A DNA stretch of 64,000 bases from JBFWWP01 sp050246115 (lineage in GTDB: Bacteria; Planctomycetota; UBA8108; UBA1146; JAJFFE01). The DNA lies in the NCBI GenBank assembly GCA_050246115.1, contig JBFWWP010000013.1:84202-148201 (forward strand). The letters are read 5' to 3'. The notes beneath the pieces were generated by a model, which did not search any database, had not been told where the DNA came from, and was given only the letters and a program-made list of their open reading frames with translations. Shown here piece after piece: positions 61,601 through 64,000 of this stretch. How positions within the stretch are numbered: position 1 is the first letter of the stretch; each line of letters begins with the position of its first letter. The translations under genes were made by a program, and so were the position numbers.

Positions 61601-63037
61601 ATGTCACTGTTCGGACGCCCCGACCCGCTGCCCAATCTGGTCAAGAAGCTGCAGAGCACGGAGACCAGTTCCGCCGACCTCGACGCCCTGCTGCCGCGCC
61701 TCATCGAGCACCCGGACTTCAAAGTAGAGCAGCACGCGTGGATGTTGAGCCATCCGCAGCGCCGCGTCCGTGAACGCGCGCTCGCCGAAGCGACCCGACG
61801 CAAAGAGCCTGCGATCGGCGACTGGCTGGTCAAGGAACTCGTCGGCAAGAACCCGGAGACACGGCGAGAGATCGCTGAGGCCGCGGTCGCGGTCGGCGGC
61901 AAGGGGATGTCCCGTCACCTCGGTCGCATGATCCACTCGACGACCGTGGCCGAGCGCGAGGCCGCCATCGACCTCATCGCCGTGCACACTCACCTGCAGG
62001 ACTTCGTCGGCTACCTCAAAGCCGCGCTCAAAGACTCCGAAAGCAAGATCCGGCAGCGCGCCGTGAAAGTCCTTGGCACCGACCCGGGCAATCACACCAT
62101 CTTCATGATCCTCCGCGCGCTGATCCACGACGAGGATCCGATCATCCGGCACACGGTCATCGACGCCTTGGCGCGAAAACCCGATCCGGAGGTGATCGAG
62201 CCCTTCTTCGAACGCGTCGCTCATGAAGAGGCCGAAGCGCGCTTCCTCATCACTCGGGCCTTGCGCACCTTGGCCCGGACCGGTGACACGCGGGTCGCCG
62301 ACCGAATCCTCCCGGCCCTCGGCGATGAGAATCCCACGATCCGCGAGCTCGCCGTCAAGATGCTCTCCGAGATGCCGGACGTCACCGCGACCCTGCGGAC
62401 CTTCATGCACCACTGCCAAGGACTGGCCTTCTGGCTCCGCGAGCGCAGCCTCGAGTCGATTCGCGCCGTCGCGAGCGATCTCACCCCGTCGATCATCGAG
62501 CTCCTCGGCGACGAGGACGAGAACGTGCGCGTAGGCGCAATGCTACTCGCCAGAGGCAACCAGGATCCGCGCATCGTCGGCCCAGTGACCAAGATCCTCC
62601 GCAGCCCGTCCGACTGGTGGGTGCGGAGCATGGCCGTGGACATCCTCGCCACCGTGCCTCACGAGGACGTCACGCGCATCTTGGCCTCGCTGGTCGATGA
62701 CCCGGAACTCGGCTACAGCGTCATGGCGGCCCTCGGACAGCACCCCGGATCGACCTCGATCCAAGTGCTGACCAGCAAGCTCGACGACCCGCGCCCCGGC
62801 ATCCGGCTCGCAGCGCTCCAGAGCCTCGCCGCCCGCAAAGACGCCGCGGTGCGGGTGGCGCTCGCCCAGCGCGCCGAGGAAGAGCGTGACCCGCGTGTCC
62901 GCGACGCGCTCACCGAGGTGCTCGAGAAACGCGGCGAACTCCAAGGAGCCGTCGCCGCCCGACTGAGCCAAAGCGCGCGTGCGGCCGACGAACTTCCGCT
63001 CGAGCTCGAGATGGAGAACGCCGAGCTGCATGTCTAG
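61601..63037 (+). CDS. HEAT-repeat protein linked to pilT genes
   Basis: 478 residues, entirely alpha-helical, made of about ten to twelve HEAT repeats (ALKDSESKIRQRAVKVLGTD, ALIHDEDPIIRHTVIDALAR, ALGDENPTIRELAVKMLSEM, LLGDEDENVRVGAMLLARGN, LDDPRPGIRLAALQSLAARK). There is no signal peptide or membrane span, so it is cytosolic. HEAT solenoids bind other proteins; its position directly behind two pilus ATPases suggests a scaffold or regulator of the pilus motor (inference). The ATG is preceded by GAGAAAGGCGCAAGC. Confidence 0.82.
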   Translation: MSLFGRPDPLPNLVKKLQSTETSSADLDALLPRLIEHPDFKVEQHAWMLSHPQRRVRERALAEATRRKEPAIGDWLVKELVGKNPETRREIAEAAVAVGGKGMSRHLGRMIHSTTVAEREAAIDLIAVHTHLQDFVGYLKAALKDSESKIRQRAVKVLGTDPGNHTIFMILRALIHDEDPIIRHTVIDALARKPDPEVIEPFFERVAHEEAEARFLITRALRTLARTGDTRVADRILPALGDENPTIRELAVKMLSEMPDVTATLRTFMHHCQGLAFWLRERSLESIRAVASDLTPSIIELLGDEDENVRVGAMLLARGNQDPRIVGPVTKILRSPSDWWVRSMAVDILATVPHEDVTRILASLVDDPELGYSVMAALGQHPGSTSIQVLTSKLDDPRPGIRLAALQSLAARKDAAVRVALAQRAEEERDPRVRDALTEVLEKRGELQGAVAARLSQSARAADELPLELEMENAELHV

Positions 63038-63046
63038 AACCTGCGT

Positions 63047-63816
63047 CTACGTGACGAGAAGAAGCTCGGCGATACGCCCACGACTCCGTTCGGAACTGGG
63101 CTCGGGAGGGGGGCGCTTATCGAGCTTCCCTTGGCGTAGCGCCTCGAGCACGCGCACGCGGACTTCGCGGACGGCCCGGGATTCGCCCGACAGCAGGCGG
63201 ATTTCCGTGCCCACCTAGAGCGACTTGGCCTCGATCCAATCTCGCTGCGACTCGACCCACACGAGGTGGGCGGGTGTCGCTACCAAGGTCTCGCCATCGA
63301 AGACGATCTCGACCCAGAGGCGCGTCGAGTTGCGGAAGACCTGAACGACCTCGCGCTCCACCACCTGGCCGGTCTCGACATCGTAGCCATAGACGACGCA
63401 GCCTGCCGCGATTTCCTCGATCGGCACATCGCCCTCGGGCGTCGCGACCAGGGTGCCGGCGGGGAAGCACATCGGTCCGCCGCTCGCGTCATCCGCATCG
63501 ACGTTCGCGCTCGGCGGGTCGGACGGTGCGACCTTGTCCACCTTGGCGGGCTCCGGGCTTGTCGTCGGGGGCGGCGCGGGCTTGTCCGATGCATCGCGCG
63601 CGCCCCACCGTCTGCATCGCTGTTGCCGCGACCGCGGGCCTTGCCCAGCGCCTTCCCGGCCACCACTCCGACCGTGGCCGATACCACGACGCCGGTGACC
63701 GCGCCGGTGATCGACTCACCGTTGGCCACCGCAGTCCCGGCCTCGACCTCACATCTGCGAGTATCGCCGAAGCTCCCAATGCCCCGATCCCGAGACTGTC
63801 CCGAAACGGTGGTCCA
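63047..63816 (-). pseudogene. Decayed HINT-domain protein (polymorphic-toxin/Rhs type)
   Basis: The minus strand encodes a glycine-rich hydrophobic stretch (SITGAVTGVVVSATVGVVAG), a charged/Pro linker and then a HINT domain: CFPAGTLVATPEGDVPIEEI, then GYDVETGQVVEREV and TPAHLVWVESQRDW. The linker and the HINT part are in different frames; deleting 2 bases from the CG tract at 63595-63603 joins them as GGARDASDKPAPPP. A TAG at 63217-63215 interrupts the domain after EAKSL; the frame then continues plausibly (VGTEIRLLSGESRAVREV) to a stop at 63047. No toxin domain is seen. HINT domains process Rhs and other polymorphic toxins (family knowledge). Two lesions indicate a dead gene unless they are sequencing errors. 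Confidence 0.75.
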
Positions 63817-64000
63817 CTACGGAATGGACCCAGTCTTCACCCCACCCCCCCGCCCCGCCCCTCGAGGGGCGGGGAGCGCACCTCCTTGAGCTTGGGGTAC
63901 GTCTCCAACTGGGCGCTGGAACGACAATCGACTGGCCAGCGACAATTACTCCTGAGGAGCATGCTTGGTTCGCAATCGCGAGCGTTGGATGCGAGGGGCC
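63817..64000. other. Window end: 22-bp perfect palindrome, no gene recognised
   Basis: CCCCGCCCCTCGAGGGGCGG, extended by GG, at 63853-63874 is a perfect 22-bp dyad (11 bp per arm) capable of a very stable cruciform or hairpin. The remaining bases carry no recognisable coding sequence; a short minus-strand frame could be an old gene remnant. Confidence 0.5.

Overview
The window reads as a GC-rich bacterial chromosome segment, most likely from a member of the Planctomycetota (inference). Three secreted proteins end in a tandem dockerin-like, EF-hand module that starts RRGD, carries DxNDDG-type loops and finishes in CP-COOH, a style I associate with that phylum. There is also an ECF sigma factor fused through a membrane span to a large extracytoplasmic part, and tandem PilT ATPases followed by a HEAT-repeat protein. 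An alanine racemase and a class A penicillin-binding protein show that peptidoglycan is made. I saw no rRNA, tRNA, CRISPR array, replication origin or complete insertion sequence.

Layout. 1-700: the 5' part of pcm and, just upstream of it, a small 66-codon gene split by a 179-bp MITE. 911-1885: a CPBP membrane protease. 2104-7170: a type IV pilus/type II secretion-like operon (pilin, fused PilM-PilN, PilO, PilP, secretin). 7236-14748: an HDOD protein, a small lipoprotein, a ParC/ParE-type topoisomerase pair, a KAP-like membrane NTPase and a hypothetical protein. 15028-20333: tsaB, alr and an AsmA-like giant. 20574-28192: an alpha-2-macroglobulin/PBP1C pair. 28492-33540: a secreted PQQ-type sugar dehydrogenase with calcium-loop repeats, a dipeptidase and an orphan TRAP binding lipoprotein.

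33985-41512 is the most striking part: a tightly overlapping five-gene operon encoding an Fe-S/FAD oxidoreductase, a membrane protein with two b-heme-like His pairs, a 26-CXXCH cytochrome, a 19-CXXCH cytochrome and an outer-membrane beta-barrel. Together these could carry electrons from NAD(P)H across both membranes.

41790-52259: a zinc-ribbon membrane protein, a LURP-one-like protein, lipoproteins, two dockerin-tailed secreted proteins and, directly upstream of these two on the same strand, the membrane-tethered sigma factor, preceded by a good ECF-type promoter match. 52501-58311: a split MacB/MacA/TolC-type export operon whose ABC pair is flanked by diverged direct repeats. 58918-59096: the second MITE copy, 82 bp upstream of pilT. 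59179-63037: pilT, a second pilT-like gene and a HEAT protein, which would power the pilus encoded at 2-7 kb. 63047-63816: a decayed HINT (polymorphic-toxin type) gene with a frameshift and a nonsense codon.
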